A DNA stretch of 64,000 bases from Setophaga petechia (taxonomy: Eukaryota > Chordata > Aves > Passeriformes > Parulidae). A model generated the notes under the pieces. The model made no database searches. It was not told the origin of the DNA and was given only the letters and a program-made list of their open reading frames with translations. The position numbers and the translations under genes are program-made. Shown here piece after piece: positions 37,765-52,700 of the stretch. The DNA lies in NCBI GenBank assembly GCA_024362935.1, contig JANCRA010000039.1, forward strand, positions 5,271,040 through 5,335,039, given 5' to 3'. Within the stretch, counting starts at the first letter, position 1. The number at the start of each line of letters is the position of its first letter.

Positions 37765-40700
37765 GTGAGTACCTGGGCAGAGAGCCGTGGGCTCCCTCCC
37801 CCTGGCTGGGCACTCCTGCCAGTCCCGGGCTGTGAGTCTCAGTGCCGGCCGAGCCGGGGTGCAAGTGCTGGCTCTGACCTCCGGCACTTGAGTAATGCTG
37901 CGGCCGGAGGCAGGAGTGCAAGCACAGCCCGTGCGGATGAATGACTGGGCTGTAAGCAATCCTGCAGCTGAGCTGGGGTTCCCCTTGGGCGCGGGGCCAG
38001 GGGCCCTGCCGTGTGGGCCACTGAGCAGGGCTGGGTGAAGGGAAGCAGCCGTGGCAGGGGGAAGTGAACCGCTTTGGGGGGACGCTGCTACAAAGGGTCT
38101 TTAGCGGTTGCTGCTCACTCCCAGCCGTATTTATCTTGTGAAAAATTATCATCCCAGCCAGTCGACTGGAACCAATCGTCAAGCCTTGAATTTCAGTCTG
38201 GTAATGTTTAACCCTTCAGCAGGGCTGTTTTCTTGCTTGTGCTCTCAGAAAGGTCAGCAGCAAGCAGAGCTTGGAGTGAACAGAGGGTTCGGGGGGGGGG
38301 GTCCCCAAGGGCACCGGGGTCCTGCAGATGCTGCACAGCATCTGGAGGAGATGGAGAGAGTGAAAAGGTGGATGAGATCATGGCCACTGCCATGGAGCCT
38401 GTGTATAGAGCTGAGCTCCTGGTCGTTTCTCCTGACAGACCAAGAGAAGGAAACTGGGAAAAGTAAATAAAAGGGCTCTCGATGCCATGTCTGGCTGGGG
38501 GAAGGTGCACCCTGGCTGCCCAGGCTGTGGGAGTGTGGATACCTCTGCCAAGACTGCTCATCGTGGGGGGTCTCATGGGGGTGGGTGGGAAAGCTGAAGG
38601 GGAATAAGCTGTCCCGAGGAGGGAGAGAGGAAACTCAGGCAGGAGAAGGCTTCTTAGGAGCAGCTCAGAGCAGAGAGACTGGCACGAAGAAACCCGAGTT
38701 AGGCTGAGGATTATAAATGTGAGGAGGGGATCAGCTCCCCTGGGTCATCTACTGGAAAGTTTTGACTGGGCCAGAACTTTGCAAATCTCAACTACTGGGC
38801 TTTCAGAAGGGCTGGGAGCCACCTCCTCCCCAGAACAGGGGCATCTGGTGCCCCTTCCCTGTGAAGGTACTGGGTGCCATTCCCTCTACTGCTCAGGGAC
38901 TGTGCTTGTACAGGGTCCCTGAGCTGAACAAGAGCAGTCTGCCCATGTGGATGGGTTGAAGGACACCCCCAAGGCAATAAATAATGTCAGAACGAGTGTC
39001 CTGCTGGCTGACGCAGCCTCGTGCCCTAATCTGGTGTCCCATGGCCAGGCAGTGTGTACAGGCTGGGGTACTCATGGCTCTCCTCCTCCTGCACACCCAG
39101 AGGGGTGAAGTCACACTTGTTTTCTCCTGTACCCTCCAGTAACTCTCTCACAGTTCAATCCTGTCTGTTTTCTCTCTGGAGTCTTCCCCTCCCTGCAGCC
39201 GTGGGGCACCCACGTGAACATGTGTGTTTAACTCCCCCGCTGCAGAGGCATCAGCAGCTCCCTCGGCTTATTTTCATTTTATTCCTTTATAAGGAGGGGG
39301 CAAAAACCCCTGACCCTTCAAGGCCACTGCTGCAAGCCTTCAGTGGGGCTCCTGTGCTTGACCTGCTGTGGGACTTGCCTGGTGCTGGAGGCTCATCCCT
39401 GGCACGGAGGGCACCACTGCTCCCTGTCCCTTATGGTTCCCTTTCCCGCTTCTCACCGATGCCATGTGAGCCAAGCATTTGCTGCCTTTGCTGCTCATTA
39501 AAGTGCCTTTTCCATATGACAGGCTGAGATGCTGATTTTTATTTTTTTTTTATTATATATTTTTTTAAATCCCTCTAAGAGTCCTTCTGCTGTCTCAGTG
39601 GATTGGGAGCTCGATCGCTGTGATCAGCCCTCTGGGGCTTCCTGTGCCTAAAAAAGTCACTGCACGTAAGCAAAATCCAAGCGCCAGTCCCGGCAGCGGG
39701 AACTTCAGGGACGCGTTTAATATTCTCCGTGCGCAGCCTCCTCCCCGCGCAAGCGCCGCCGCACAAGTGGGTCACAGCACCTCTCATTCCGAGGTGCTGG
39801 GGCGGGCAGGGACAAGATTTTTGGGGGCAGGAGCCAGGAGGGAAAGGGCAGGCAAGGGCAGTTGTCCTGCCTGCGGGAAGGGGACGGCGGCGCGACACTG
39901 TGGTCACTCCTGCAGCCAGGGAGGGGGTTCTGCTCTGGGAGAGCCAGGCTGCTCCTGCCGGGCCAGCCGTGCTTTGCTGCGGCTCCCTGGCAATGGAAAC
40001 ATCCCGCTTTTTATTTTCCTTCTCCCTCTCCCCTCCCCTCTGCCTCGGGAGCGTTGCAGAGTTTAATTGAAATTGTTAAACGACCCATCACGGCTTTGGC
40101 CTCTCTCCCCCGCGATCAATCACGTCCCTGGGCGGCTGCCCTCACCAACAATGCACCAGTTGGCCCGGCCAGGGCCAGCACCGAGGGGTTGGGGCTCCCG
40201 GGGGAGGTGAGAGGCAGAGCCCCTCTGGCCAGGGATCTCTGAGGCAACAGCTTCTGGAGCTGGACAGTGCCCGGCAAAGTTTGGGTGTCCTCATCCCTGA
40301 ATGCAGGATCCAGGGACAGGGGATGGGGGGATGCCAGGGTGATGCTGGGAGAGGGAGAGCCCCTGTGATAGTGGGGGCTGGAGGAGCTGTGAAAGGCGAT
40401 GGGAGCTGGACTCACTGTTTGCCTTCCTCAAGGGAGTGGTGAAGGTTTTTGTTTAAACGTATGCAAAGTACAAAGAAAGGGCAGCAGCTGAGCAAACTGG
40501 TGTGAAACTCAAGGACAGGGAGCAAAGCCCTTCTGGGGTTCAGCTGCTGCCCTGAGGAGGTTCGGTCAGCCACTTGCCCCATTTCACCAGCTATGTTGGT
40601 GCTTTCCAGATCTTAGATATTAAGGACTGGGGTGGGCTTATGGGACATGGCTGTGTTTTGGTCATGACCTAGCAAGTCGTTGAATGCTAGCAAAGCTTGC

Positions 40701-43700
40701 AGAGGGGTCTTCGCTTTATCTCCATGCCTATGTTGGAGCCTCTCACCACTGCACCCCAGCAGCACAAAGCATGTTAAGGTTTTCTCAAGAACTGTGCCAG
40801 CCCTCAGATGCTGCTGCCACCATCCAGTTTGGCAGGAGAAGGGCGATGTTGCTCCACGTGCTGTGAGACTGTAGCAGGCAGATGTGGGATAAATCGCTCC
40901 TTCTCTCCCCCTTGAATTTCCTCCTAATCCCTAGTAGCTGTATCAGCTTAAGCCTCAAAGCGTGAGGTTTAATATCTCTCCTGTGATTTGTTAGCCGTTG
41001 CCACTGGCGCTCTGTGTCCCTGTCCTCTGTAGAAACATCCGCCCTCCTTTTATGACCTGCTGGGATTTCTGCTTCCCCCAACACCAGCAGGTCTGTAGTT
41101 GTTTGGGGGAGAAGTTGTTCCTTTTTTGCAATCTGTTAGTTATTTTGTAATAGTGTTGGATGTGCCTTTGTGACAGGCAGCATCCCCCCTCACAGAGAAG
41201 GACTATCCTCCTCTTCGCTGCTGCTACCGAGCGAGGCTTGTCCCAAACCCTCAGGTACTCCAGGTGCTATTCCTGGTCTGGCTGGAGAGCAAAGCTCAGA
41301 CTGGCCTTGGGCAGGATCCTTATCGTGTCAGGCTCTGTTACACTCGATGGCTTTCCCTGGTGGCAGTGGTGCAGAGATGCCTGGGCACCTTTCCTGCTCC
41401 ACTCCTGCCCTGGGCAGTGCAGGCAGCTGGACCCGGCTCTGCCACCAAGCACAAGTGTGGCTCTGGCCACATCCCCCGGAGCCCAAGTTTCGAGGACGAG
41501 TTCCCAAAGCGTCCTTGGCTGTGTCCTCCCCTCCTCTCCCCGCACGCTGTAGGTCTGACGGGCTGGACCGGCTCCGCAGCCGCGCTCCGACTTGGAAAGG
41601 CTGTGGGCACGCCTGCGGAGAGACGCTGAGAAACTCTGCCGAAACGGGCAAAACTCCCTCTTCCTCCGGGACTGAGCCAGGAGCGGGGCGAGGCACCGTG
41701 CCCAGGGAGCCGGGCTGGCCGTGGCCTCGTGCCGGGGACCCCCCACCACCCCTCAGCGTGCCCAGACCTGCTCCTGAACCAGCCTGCAGTGGGTGGGTGG
41801 TGGGAGCGGGAGAAAAGAGCCTTCAAAGGCTCTGGAGAGTGTGGCAGCCACGGGGCTGTATGGTGGTGGGGCTGCAGCTCCATGGCAAGGTGGGGGTCAA
41901 TCCTTTCTTCCTCCTGCCGTGGCTCCTGACCTTCCTGGAAAGGGGGGTGTCCTCTGGTAGCCTGATGTTTGCTGGGTGAGTTTTCCCATCCTGGCATTCC
42001 CACTTCTCTAGCTGGGAAGGAAAAGCCCCACACAGGCAGCAGAAGGAGTGAAGGGATAATTGGTTTTCAAAGCTGGGCTCCAATGGGTGCTGTGTTTGGA
42101 AAGGGGCCCGGCTGCCACTGGAGTGCCCGGAGCCAGGGAAAGAGTGAAAGAGTCGTTGTGCCAGTGCAGGAGATAAGGCACGAGCAAACAGCATCACACA
42201 GGGAGATGGAGGAGCCTGTGCTGGGCATCAGCTGGCCCAGCCTCTGCCCCTCTGCACCCCATTTCCCTGTGTTCACAGCTCCACATCTCCCTTTGTCCCA
42301 GGTTTGTATTTCTGTCCCCAGCCTTTGGACACCCATTGGTAGGGCAGCCTGTGGTCCCTGCTGTCAGCCTGGGCCACTGCAGCTGGCTTTTTCTTGTCTC
42401 TGCAAAAGAGTGGGGAGAAAACCAGGCTAACTCTTCTGGGGAAGGGGATGAATGTGGAGACTTTTGAGCCTGCTCCAGGCCATGCTTCCATCCTTTAGAG
42501 ATGGCCAGACAGTGCTGGGATATGCCAGGGAATCTGGGATCTCCTGGAAATGTAGAGGTCCCTTTAGAGCCATGGATGGAGCTAGGCTGGCAGCCATCCC
42601 CAGTGTCACAGGCAGGAGGCTGAGGTTTGGGACAGGAGGGGAATTCCCATCCCTTGGGCATTTCCCCCAGACCAGGGGGCTCAGCTGCCCCTCCCCAAGG
42701 GCTGCAGAGGCCGTTTTGGCTGTCTGACCCAGAAACACGCGATAATTCAGATGATGATGGCTCGAAGGCAGACAGGGAGGGCAGCCCCAGCCTTGGGACA
42801 CCGTGTGCCCGGCTGCCAGTAGTAACCAGGACAGTGCTCCCCAGGGCTGCAGAGAAGGGGACATGGCAAGGACACTGCCAGCACTGGCTTGGCTGGTTCC
42901 AGGAGGGAGTTGGTGGACCACGAAAACAACCAGCATCACTTCTGCCACCTCTCTGTCAGGATCCCAGTGCCACAAAGAGGTTTTTCTGGGAAGGTGGGAG
43001 GTGAATTGTTGGATCCCAGTGGCGATGGACCATGTGTAAGATGGTTTCCTGCTGGAAATGGATGCTTCCACCAGCATTGCTCCGGCAAGAGTTAAAAGCG
43101 AGGTTGGATGCCGTGCGTGTATGTGTGCATGCACGCGCCCTGCTTTGTTTTTAAAAGCGCCTCGGCTGTCCTGGATCCCCGCCAGACCCGGGGCCTGCCG
43201 CTGGCAAAAACTCCGGCAAAGGAGTATGAAAGGGGCAAGAAACTAAATAACAATAAACCACCTTTTTTTTTTTCTGGCTGCTCTAGCAAGTGAGAGGGTG
43301 GGGAGGAGCTGCGAGCATTCTGCCTCCTCCTAAATCCCATCCTGGCTTCCCTAAAAAATCGTGCCTGGGATGGAGAGGGAGGGATCTGTTTGAACCTTGG
43401 GGCTGTAATATCACCCAAGCCTTGCCGAGGTGTCATGGTGAGTCACAGACCTGTCTGGAGATGCCCAAACTGCTTGGAAATGGCTCTGTTGGTATGATCT
43501 CTACCCTCCCAGGGAAGGAAGGGCTGGATACTCTGGCCCATCCCTCGCTCCTGCGGGATGCTGCCCAGGGTAGGTGCACAGCCACCCCGAGCCGTTTGCA
43601 ACCCCAGGGAGAAAGGCCGGAGCTGCAAGGGAGCAGGGCTGCGATGGTGAGATAAGGGAGCAGGGAGAACCTGCGTGAGGCAGGCGTGCGGCTCCCGCAG

Positions 43701-46700
43701 CATCCCAGGCCTGGTGCAACACGTCCGGCGGTGCTTCCGCCGAGCCCTGCCAGCGCCGCTCCCCGCGGGCCCAGCCAAGGCTGTGCAGGGAGCACGTGGC
43801 CCCCAGCGTTGATGCCATGCCCGGACCCCTGCCCCGTCCTCCCTGGTGCCATCCCAGGAGCTGGATCTGGCTCGGCCACCTGAGGTGGGCAGCTGTACTG
43901 GGAGGGGTGAAAGCCCTGGGATTTCGTAATGCTGGGCACGGCTGGTTGTGTAAGGCCCTGTCTGCTTGGAAAGGAGTTGGCAAGCATGGCAAGGGCATCT
44001 GGTGACTGTCACTGAGGTGCCCCAGCAGCAAGGTTGGCTCAGGCTCTGCCACCCGCTCTGCAGGTGCCTCTTGCACCCATAGAACATCTACCCCAGTGCT
44101 GCCTGCCTCACTCTCCCCCTCCAGCAGCCCCTTGTGGAGCATTGCCTTGTTTCTTTGCCAGGACAGGCGTGGATAAGCCTGAAGGAGGTTTCCAGCTGAA
44201 GGTGAACTGGATGCAAATAGCAGTATGGAGAGTGGGGACTGGGAGCCCCACTGATCTTCCCCTTCTGTGGGTGTCCTGTCTCCCTGGGCAGGACACCCAA
44301 CTCAGCTTGTGCAGCCTCTCAGGGACCTGGGATGTGTCCCTACCATGGGGCAAGGCCATGTGAGAACCACTGGCCTCAGTGGCCTCCAAAGGGGGCCAGA
44401 GTCCTCCCTGGTGGCTAATCATTGCCTACACAGGGAACACGGGGACACAGTCAGTCTGGCCAGCAGTGTGGGGTCCAGCACAGCCATGGCCCAGGGATTG
44501 CTTTGGGCTGCAGCCCAGGCTGTTCTGATTGGTCTGAAGCAGCTCTTGTTTGGTTTTGTGGGGCTGACACAGGTGGGAAGGGCTTCATGAGCCCTCCTGG
44601 CTTCCCTGAACCAGTACCTGCTAATCCTGCTGGCTTAAAAAAAGGGGAGGCACTCCTTAGAGGGAAGGAGGCTCCTGCACAGAATGAGGTGCTGTCTCTG
44701 ACCCTGCTCTGTGTCTCCAAACCTCAAGAGCTACTTAAGCAATGGGAGAGCCCTCAGTTTCCTGCTCAACAGTGTTATGGTGCAGGCAACTCCCTGTCTT
44801 GGAGCATCTGTCCCACTGGTTATATTTAGCAGCACATGAATATCCTGGAGCTGCTTCTCTGTTCCTTTCAACCCAAACCTGGTGTGGATGAGCAGGTGTC
44901 CAGCTCCAAGTCCCTAAAGTCATGACTCTGTCCCACTGCTGCCTGCTCCAAATGCCTGTGGCTTTGTGAGACTGAATTCACACCAGGTGAGCAGTCCTGG
45001 ATGAACATCTCCTCCCAGGAGCAGTGCAGGTGGGTGCCTCTTCTCAGCCCCAGTTGGGTACAGCCCAGACCCTGGAACAGGGACCAGCATGTGGCCATCA
45101 ACCCCCTGCACCCACACATGTTGCTGGCTATGTTTGCAAAAACAGTATCTTGTTTTCCAGGAAGGGACGAGGCTTCCAGGGCTAATTGGCTCTCCCAGTG
45201 CTTTCCCAGAAGGATTGCCACTGCTCAGAAAGCCCTGCCAAGCCTGGGGATGGAGCAACCTGCCATGGTCTCATGGCCAGGGTAGGGAGCATTGGATGCC
45301 ACAGGAGGGGTAGCACAGAGCAAGAAGTGATGCTTTTTCCTACAAAAACGAGCAGATAGAGGCAGGAGGGTCCCATATTTCCCTGTGCTCCTCCACTTTC
45401 TCCCCACACCCGCCCCAGGATGCTGCGGGGCAGCAGGTGGGGTTTCAGGGCTTGCTCCCACGTCCTGCCTGCGCCGCCAAGTCAGGCTTGCCGGGGCCGT
45501 TCCCGACACGCACCCGCCGTGCTGGGAAGGCGTAAACAGATCGGGTTCCCGGCAGGGGTCCAGGGAGCAGGCAGGCCTTGGCTTGTGTCCCACCACTGCT
45601 CCGTCGGGATGGGGTGTGGGGAGCGCCCAGGCAGGGCTGGGGTGGAGGGGGCTGACCTGGCAGAGGGGTCCCTGCGGGAAGCTGGGCACGACAGTGGTCT
45701 GACAAGGAGCTAAGGACGTTGCCTCTGCCTATGTTTACCTCTGGTGCTGAGGTGGGCCTCTTCTTTGGGGGGTGGGAGGTGTTGATGTACTGCCCCCAAA
45801 CCCCTTCCTGATCCCTTTATGGGGAGCTGCTGACCAGAGCTCAGCCCATGGACTGGGGGTCCTCAGATCCAGCTCCTTTTCTATTGGAGTTGTATTGTGG
45901 TGCCTCAGATCCAGCTCCTTCTTTCCTATTTGAGTTGTATTGTGATGCCTTTGACCTTGCTGTAATTAACTGAGCCCTTGTCCCTTCCAAGGTATATGGG
46001 GGGATGGGGCTGCTCTGTTTTGCCTTTGTCCCCAGCTGGTCCCCAAGCAGCTGCTGCCTGGCTCTGGCGTCCGGGCTGGGCAATGGGAGGAACCTGCTGC
46101 CCTCCCTGCCGGCCCTGGAGCAGCTGGGATGAGGGGAAGGGGTCAGGAGTGCCCAAAATAACTCAGCAGTCACCAAGGGCCCCGAAGGGATGGGAAGGTG
46201 GGTGTGGGTCCTGAGGCAAGTTCCTGCTTCCAGAACAGGGTGATGCCTCTCCCCAGGACACAGACTGTCCCTAACTGCTAAGTGATTGCTGCTTCCATGT
46301 GGGGACATGCAGGGTGGTGCAGGACATCCTGGTCATGTAGCTGTCATGTCCCTCTCCTGTCCACTGCATATGTGGAACTCTGTTGTAGACCAGGATCCCA
46401 GGCAAATCCTTCACTGCCACAGTTGCACGAAAATATCCAAATCCAGCTAAGGCAGTGGGCAAGATTTTGGTGATGGCTTCTCCTACTTTGGAATGGTCCA
46501 GCCAGAAATGCAGGTGGGTAGTTGGAGGGTCTGATCCATCTGGGAAGAGCTCTCACTCTGGGCATGGACCATGCCACGGGATGCTGTTGAAAGGACAACA
46601 TTTTTCCCCACCTTGGGAGGGAAAGGAGAGTGGCAATGGGACCATCTCTCTCAAGCTGCTTGTCTCAGGCTGGAGAGAGCTTGGCCTGTGCCTGCTAGTG

Positions 46701-49700
46701 ATGGACCCATCCCTCTCCCATTCCCATTTGCCAGCAGCATGGAGCAGCCAGTCAGTTCTCACGAGTTTTGGTGACCTTTGCACAGGGAATGGGAACAGCA
46801 AGGTGCCCTGTGTGCCCTCACCATAAGGGATTTGGAGAAGGATCCCTTCTGTCCATCATGGCTTGGAAGCTGAGTGGCCACTGCTGAGTGAAATCCTTAC
46901 ACTCTTTCCCAATGCAGATGTCACAAATGCTGCAGCACCTTTGAATCTGCAGGAGCAGTCACCCATCCAGCATCCCTTGAGACTGGCAGGAACCAGAGGC
47001 CACGTTTTGACTCTGTCCTGGAGGGAAGGAGGCATTTTGCTGAAGCTGCTGAAATCCAGGCTGCAGTTCAGAGGGAGCTGGACAGTGCAGGCATCACTTG
47101 CTGGAAGGAAGCTTTAGGAAGCTGAGCCCCCTATTTTAGTTTGGCAATAGAGAATATAGTCAGCAGCCCCCCAGAAGTGGAAATCCTTGGTTCTTAGGAA
47201 AACCCAGTCCCCAGGCAGCGGCTGCCACAGCCTGCTGTCCCTGCACAGCCCAGGCTGTGACAGTCCCAGGGGACCCTGCCGGCACGTCCCTGAGCAGGGC
47301 TGGTGGCAGCACTGGCTCGCGGGGTCAGAGTTGAGGAAAGGCATCCGCAAGGTATTTTTAACCGTGTGACTCCAAACTGGCCGCCAGCAGCCGTCTGAGG
47401 TTAGTCCCGGGCTGCCGACAGCTGATTGCCCACGGGCTGCTGGCGAGAGGGGGGAGTTTTGAGTAAAATTCAGTTCCCAGCGTGTGGCAGCCTTGGGAAG
47501 GAGTGGCGGCACTTGAACCATCGACCTTCTGGGTGACCTCGAGCGAACAGCTTCACCTCCCGCTGCCTCCCCTCCCATCCTGTGTGTGCCTTGCCCAGAT
47601 TAGCGCAGCCAGGGTGGGGACAGCCGCTCTGTCCGCCCTGGCAGCGCCTGCTCCAGGTGCACGGCAGCTTCCCTGGGGCCAAAGGAGGAGGATGTCACAG
47701 GATTTCCAGCCTCCGCATTGCTGTGTGCTTTGAGTACTGGCTCCACCGGCTGGAGCAGCTCCTGGGTGCCAAGCTGCCATGTGCAGGCACGGGGCTGGCG
47801 CTGATGGCGACATGGTGCCATAGGGCTGTGGCAGCCCAGTCCTCCAGCCTCAGCCTTGCCCTGCTTCCCCTGGAAGCTGCAGGGCTGCTGCAACCTCCAA
47901 GCAATGTAGGGGCTGGATCTTTGTTTCGCTCCCTTGAGCCCACAGGGTTTTGTTGGCCACTGTTGGCTGCTCTAATTTTTATCTGGGGCTCATTGTTAGA
48001 ACCATAAAATAAATAGGTATGTGCTGCTCTGGAGCGTCAAACCCCTCCAGGTGTAGGTGGGTTGCTGGGTTGCTGCGTCCCTGCTCGCCCTCCATAATTA
48101 ACTGTTGCTCAGCTAATCCAGACTTACTGACCTGTTCTAATCTTCCCATGCAAGGCCAGCCCTTCACTGCTGCCTCCTGTCGTTCATCTTTCATGTTCCC
48201 TGTGAGCCTCTCATGTTTACAGCCCTGGGTAGGTGATGGATAATGGTACCCCAGAAAGCAACAGAATACACGGTGGGAGATGGTACCCTGGGAGGCAGCA
48301 TCCCCCCATGCAGGGCTGCGGAGGTTGCTTTCCTGACCAGCAGGTCCGTCTGTGCCCACGCTCACACTGCTCCTCTCACCGTCCCCCCACATCCTGCTTC
48401 CCCTCTTTCTTCCTCCCATTGACCTGCTGCCGGTTGGATTATTTCTCCCCAGATGCTGCAATCTGCATTTTTCCCAGGTTGAATCTGCCTGGGTTTGTTC
48501 TCCTAATCTCTCTAAGTCCTTTTTGTGTTATTTCTGCCCTTGTCAATCTGTAGCACATCCACCACAGATTATGTTAATGCACCACTTACTGGCTATGGCA
48601 TTAATGACAACACTGAGTGTCTGTAGGTGCAGCCCCTTTGCCAGGGTATCTGGGATAGCCCTTCCTTGCCTTCCAGGGAACCAGCTGGACATGAGCTGAG
48701 GTACATTGTGAATGAGCTGATGCTCTGCTGTCCCATGTCCCATAGCCCAGGCGTGCCCGCTGCAGGTTCAGGCAGTGCTGGCACTTAGCCGCTGGCCCCC
48801 ACCGCTATCGGCCCATCTCTTCCCGCTCAGGAGGCGTCCTGTCCTTTCGGAAGGATGGGGGAAATGGAAAAGGCTCCACCTCTTCCCTGGGCAAATACAG
48901 CTCCTCTGAGTTCATATCCTGGAGAGGGGAATGGCCAGGTCCCAGCAGGGACGGTGACTTCACCTCCCGGTAATGCGTTTCCCTGGCCAGCTGGGAAAGG
49001 AGCCCTTGTATCTCCGAAGGAGCCGCCTGGCTTCCCCCACCCAAAGCCTTTCCCAGCTGTTTCCATCCTGGATGGGGCTGGGGGATGCAATTTCAGCTCT
49101 GTGGGGAAGGGGTGTTACCACTTCTCCCAGCCAGGGGAGCTGGGCTGGGCTGCGTCACTTTGGGGTAGGCAGCCACTACAAACCCACAATTCATTGTGGA
49201 GAAGGGGAGCAAGCACCATCCATCTCACCCCATCTGAAATCCTTCTGGGGGCCTGAAACTCAGAGCAAGATCATGTGTTTGACTTTTTTAAGGGGTGAAT
49301 CCAGCCCCAAAGGATTCCTGTGATGCTCTTTTCCCTGCTTGGCGTTTGTCCCCTCTGTCCCCTGTGGCCATCAAACCTTGGTGTCGAGAGCCGAGAGCTG
49401 CACCTTCTTCCCAGCTGTGTGGATGGAGACAGGGTTTCCGATTCTGCTTTTCCTTTCATTGTTCTGGGAGCCTTCACTTTGAACAAACTGCCTGTTTTTT
49501 CCTGCTTTGCTTGTGAGGGGAAGCAGCAGGGGAGAATTGGAGGTTTGGATGGGGGTCCTGGAGTAGCTGGGCTAGGGGTGAGTGATCAATGTCTGTGCTG
49601 TGTGGGGATGCTGCCCAATATCTCACCTGTTGCCAGCCTCTAAAAAAACCTTAGAAGTTTGATTTACCCTGGAAAAAATATTCCCAGACTTCTCTAAAGA

Positions 49701-52700
49701 ACGAAAAAGGCTCCCAGTTGACTCCATGGTCCTGTTGCCCTATCCCTCTTTGCCTGTGGTGGGCCTCCAGCCCAGCCCAGGATGGAAGGCAGATCCCTGG
49801 ACCTCTCAAATTCCTCTGCCATCACCTGCCTTCACCATCATCCACCATCATATCTGAACATGCTGCAGGACAGTATTGCCTAAAGGAGATGAGGAAGGAG
49901 GCCAGGCTGCCAGAGGAGACTCAGACATGCCATCAGCAGAGACAAGTTGGTGACAGGAACAGCTTGTGCTCTGTGTGGCTGTAAGCCCTAAGATTTGGGG
50001 CTCCAGACAGGGGTAAATGGTGACTTTTGTTCAGGTTAGAAATGAGCATTAGGTGCAGGGATACTCATAGCACAAGGGTGCTGTGTCCAACCTCAGGATG
50101 GTGTGAGAAGCTGCTCAGAGCTCAGCTCCTGGAAAGTTATTGCACTTGCTGGGATTATTCCAGGCTGCTGAAACCAGGAGCAGGGCTTGGTGTGACAGCC
50201 ATCCTGCAGCCTGTGCAGTGTCAGAGCAGGCAGGGCCCTGGTCTGGTCCAGGGTTTGGTAGGTTCCTCAAGGAGTGAAAATGCCAACTACTCTTGAGGAG
50301 TTACAAGATGTTGGTGTAGGGACAGTAAGGGGCTCCCAGCTGCTCTCATGTCAATGCCATTTGCTGTCTGCTGATGGGATTCCACCTCCTTGTTTGCAGC
50401 CTCCCCATCCCTGCCAGTTAACCCAGTGGCTTTGCCCCAGTCACAGCAGCCCCATAGTGCCTGGCTTGGCAAGGGGCCTGTTTGTCAGCGTTGGTGGGGA
50501 GCCCATCCTCAGTGATGCTGCAGAGCCTCAAGCCTGGCACAGGCTCTTTGTGGGCAGGAAGGCACCCCTGGCCTTTGGACGCCTGTGGCATTTGGACACC
50601 CATTTGGGCACGGGGATGGGTGCTCAGCCAGGTTTCCCAGGCAGCAGAATCTTGGCAGCCAAATTCACTGATCATCACCACAGGGGAATTAGGGGAGCCC
50701 CTGTCTGGGGAGCCAGGCACAGCGCTGGGCTCAGTGTTTGGGGTGCAGCTGGTGGCTGTAGTAGAGAGCTGGGGTCAGGAGCCCTTGGCTCTCACCCAGC
50801 CTCTGTTCTGAGCTGGCTGGGCAGCTTTGGTTGAGTTTCTTAACATCTCTGTGGCTGAACTCCTTCCCTATCGAGGTGGGTGAATCTTCTGAACATATTG
50901 GGAAACTGCTCCTGAAGCAGCCGGTCTGCCAGGAGGCTGCGCTGGGAGGAGCCAGCTGTGGGTGGCCACAGCGGACGTGCCTGTGGACAGAGAGGTGACA
51001 GGGAAGGGTGATTCCTGTGGAAGAGGGGTGGACATCACCTCTTTGGGTCTTGATTTTGGCCAAGATGGTGAGGCTGTCCTGAGCCCTGGCATGAACCCAT
51101 CATGTGCCAAGGGAGGGCCACCCCAGGCCATCACAGGGCAGGTTGGGTGAAGCTGTCACCTCCTGCAACCTCCGCCTCCAGCTCCAGCTCTAGAGGCTGC
51201 CACCACCCTGGGGACGGAGAGGGCTGCTGCTCTGCGGGACAGCAGCTGATTATGATTAGCTCCTCCAGCTTATTGGCTTACTAGTGACAGTCCCCAGGTG
51301 GATTTCATTTTCCCAAGAGGGTATGTGTATTTGGTGTTGAAAGCACACTGTCCCTCTCCCACTGCCCAGGAGAGCAGAATGGTGTTCCTGCAGTGCCCTT
51401 GCAGGGCTTTCCTGCATGCAGGGTACTTGTAGCAGGCAGTGTAGGGGTGCTCAGGACTGGATGTTCAGGGATGCTCATGGTACAGGAACACTCAGGGTTG
51501 ATGCTGTGGCTGGTAGCACAGTGATATTCATGACACTGGGATGCTCAGACCTGCAGCACAGGGAGGCTCATGACATAGGGATACTTGCAGCCAGCAGTGT
51601 GGGGATGTGATTTCCCAGGACAAAGGGATGGGATGAGAGAGAGTCTGTGACACAGAACCAGCAGAAAGGGTTGTTTTTCTGGCAAGAAGGTGGATCTCCA
51701 GTTACGTATTTGTGTGTTGTCCTGGACAGCAACAAAGCCTTGTGGTGGAGCTCTGCTGTGGCTGCCCTGGGTGGACAAATCCGGCAGGGGGTCACAGCAC
51801 AAAAACCTGCCTTCTCCTGTGTGAGAGCCAGGGCAGGAACATCCAAAGGGCAGGACTGCACAGGATATTTGGGCATTTCCTTCCCCAGCCAAACCCAGGC
51901 GAGCACGTGTCACGGCTTCCCAAGGAGCCGCTTCGGAGGGATTGTGTCAGTCTCCAAGAGCTCGGGGTGAAGCTCATGGCTGTCCCCGCAGGACCGAGCT
52001 CTCCGTTGGAGGGCGGCGGGTGATTCAGGGTGCCCGGTCCGCTGGCACAGGGCTGCTGGGCCGGCCGAGGGCACGCCTGGCTCCGCGCAGCCGGCACAGC
52101 CGGCGCCAGGCAAGCGCCTCGGGGGGTAAATACGGGTTTGTGCCGGGCCGGCTGCCAGCGCGGCGGGTGAGGTGCCCGCCCCGGCCGGCCGCTCCCCGGG
52201 TGCCCTCCGCACCCCACGAGGAGCCCGGCCCAGCCTGGCATCCCCGCCATAGGAGGGCAGCCCGCGGGGAAACTGAGGCACGAGCCAAGGGAGCTGCTTG
52301 GGAATGCGCCGTGGGGGCTATGCCTCAGTGGGGATCCAGAGGCCACGGGCCGGAGCCAGGCCGTGCCAGGGTTGAGGGTCCCGGCCCCGTCTGGTGCTCG
52401 GCGGCCGCGCTGCCTTCGCCACGGCCGGCGGCCGGCCCGACATTTGTAAGCAATTTGCCGGAGCGTTCCGGAGGTGCTTCCCGCTGCCGCTTGGCAGCCA
52501 GACGCCGCACAGAAGCTCTTCAGCTCCCTCGAGGCCTCGCTCAGGCCCGGCCCTGCGCTGCGGAACCTCGTCCTGTCCGGGCAGGCGCCGGGGACGCGGC
52601 GGGCCGGGGCAGAGCGGGCGGGGAGCCGGCGGGACCCCTCACGGGGGTCGTGCTGGGGATCAGGGCCAGGCGGGGGGAACCTGCGGCTGGAGTTAACCCT

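Noticed and set aside
38291..38301. An 11-base G run as a G-quadruplex
   Set aside because: A single G run does not make an intramolecular quadruplex without neighbouring runs at short spacing, and these are absent.
41160..42033. Overlapping frames of 120-270 codons on both strands in CASKIN2 intron 1
   Set aside because: GC-rich intron sequence with few stops. The frames on opposite strands are equally long, and none shows family similarity or splice context.
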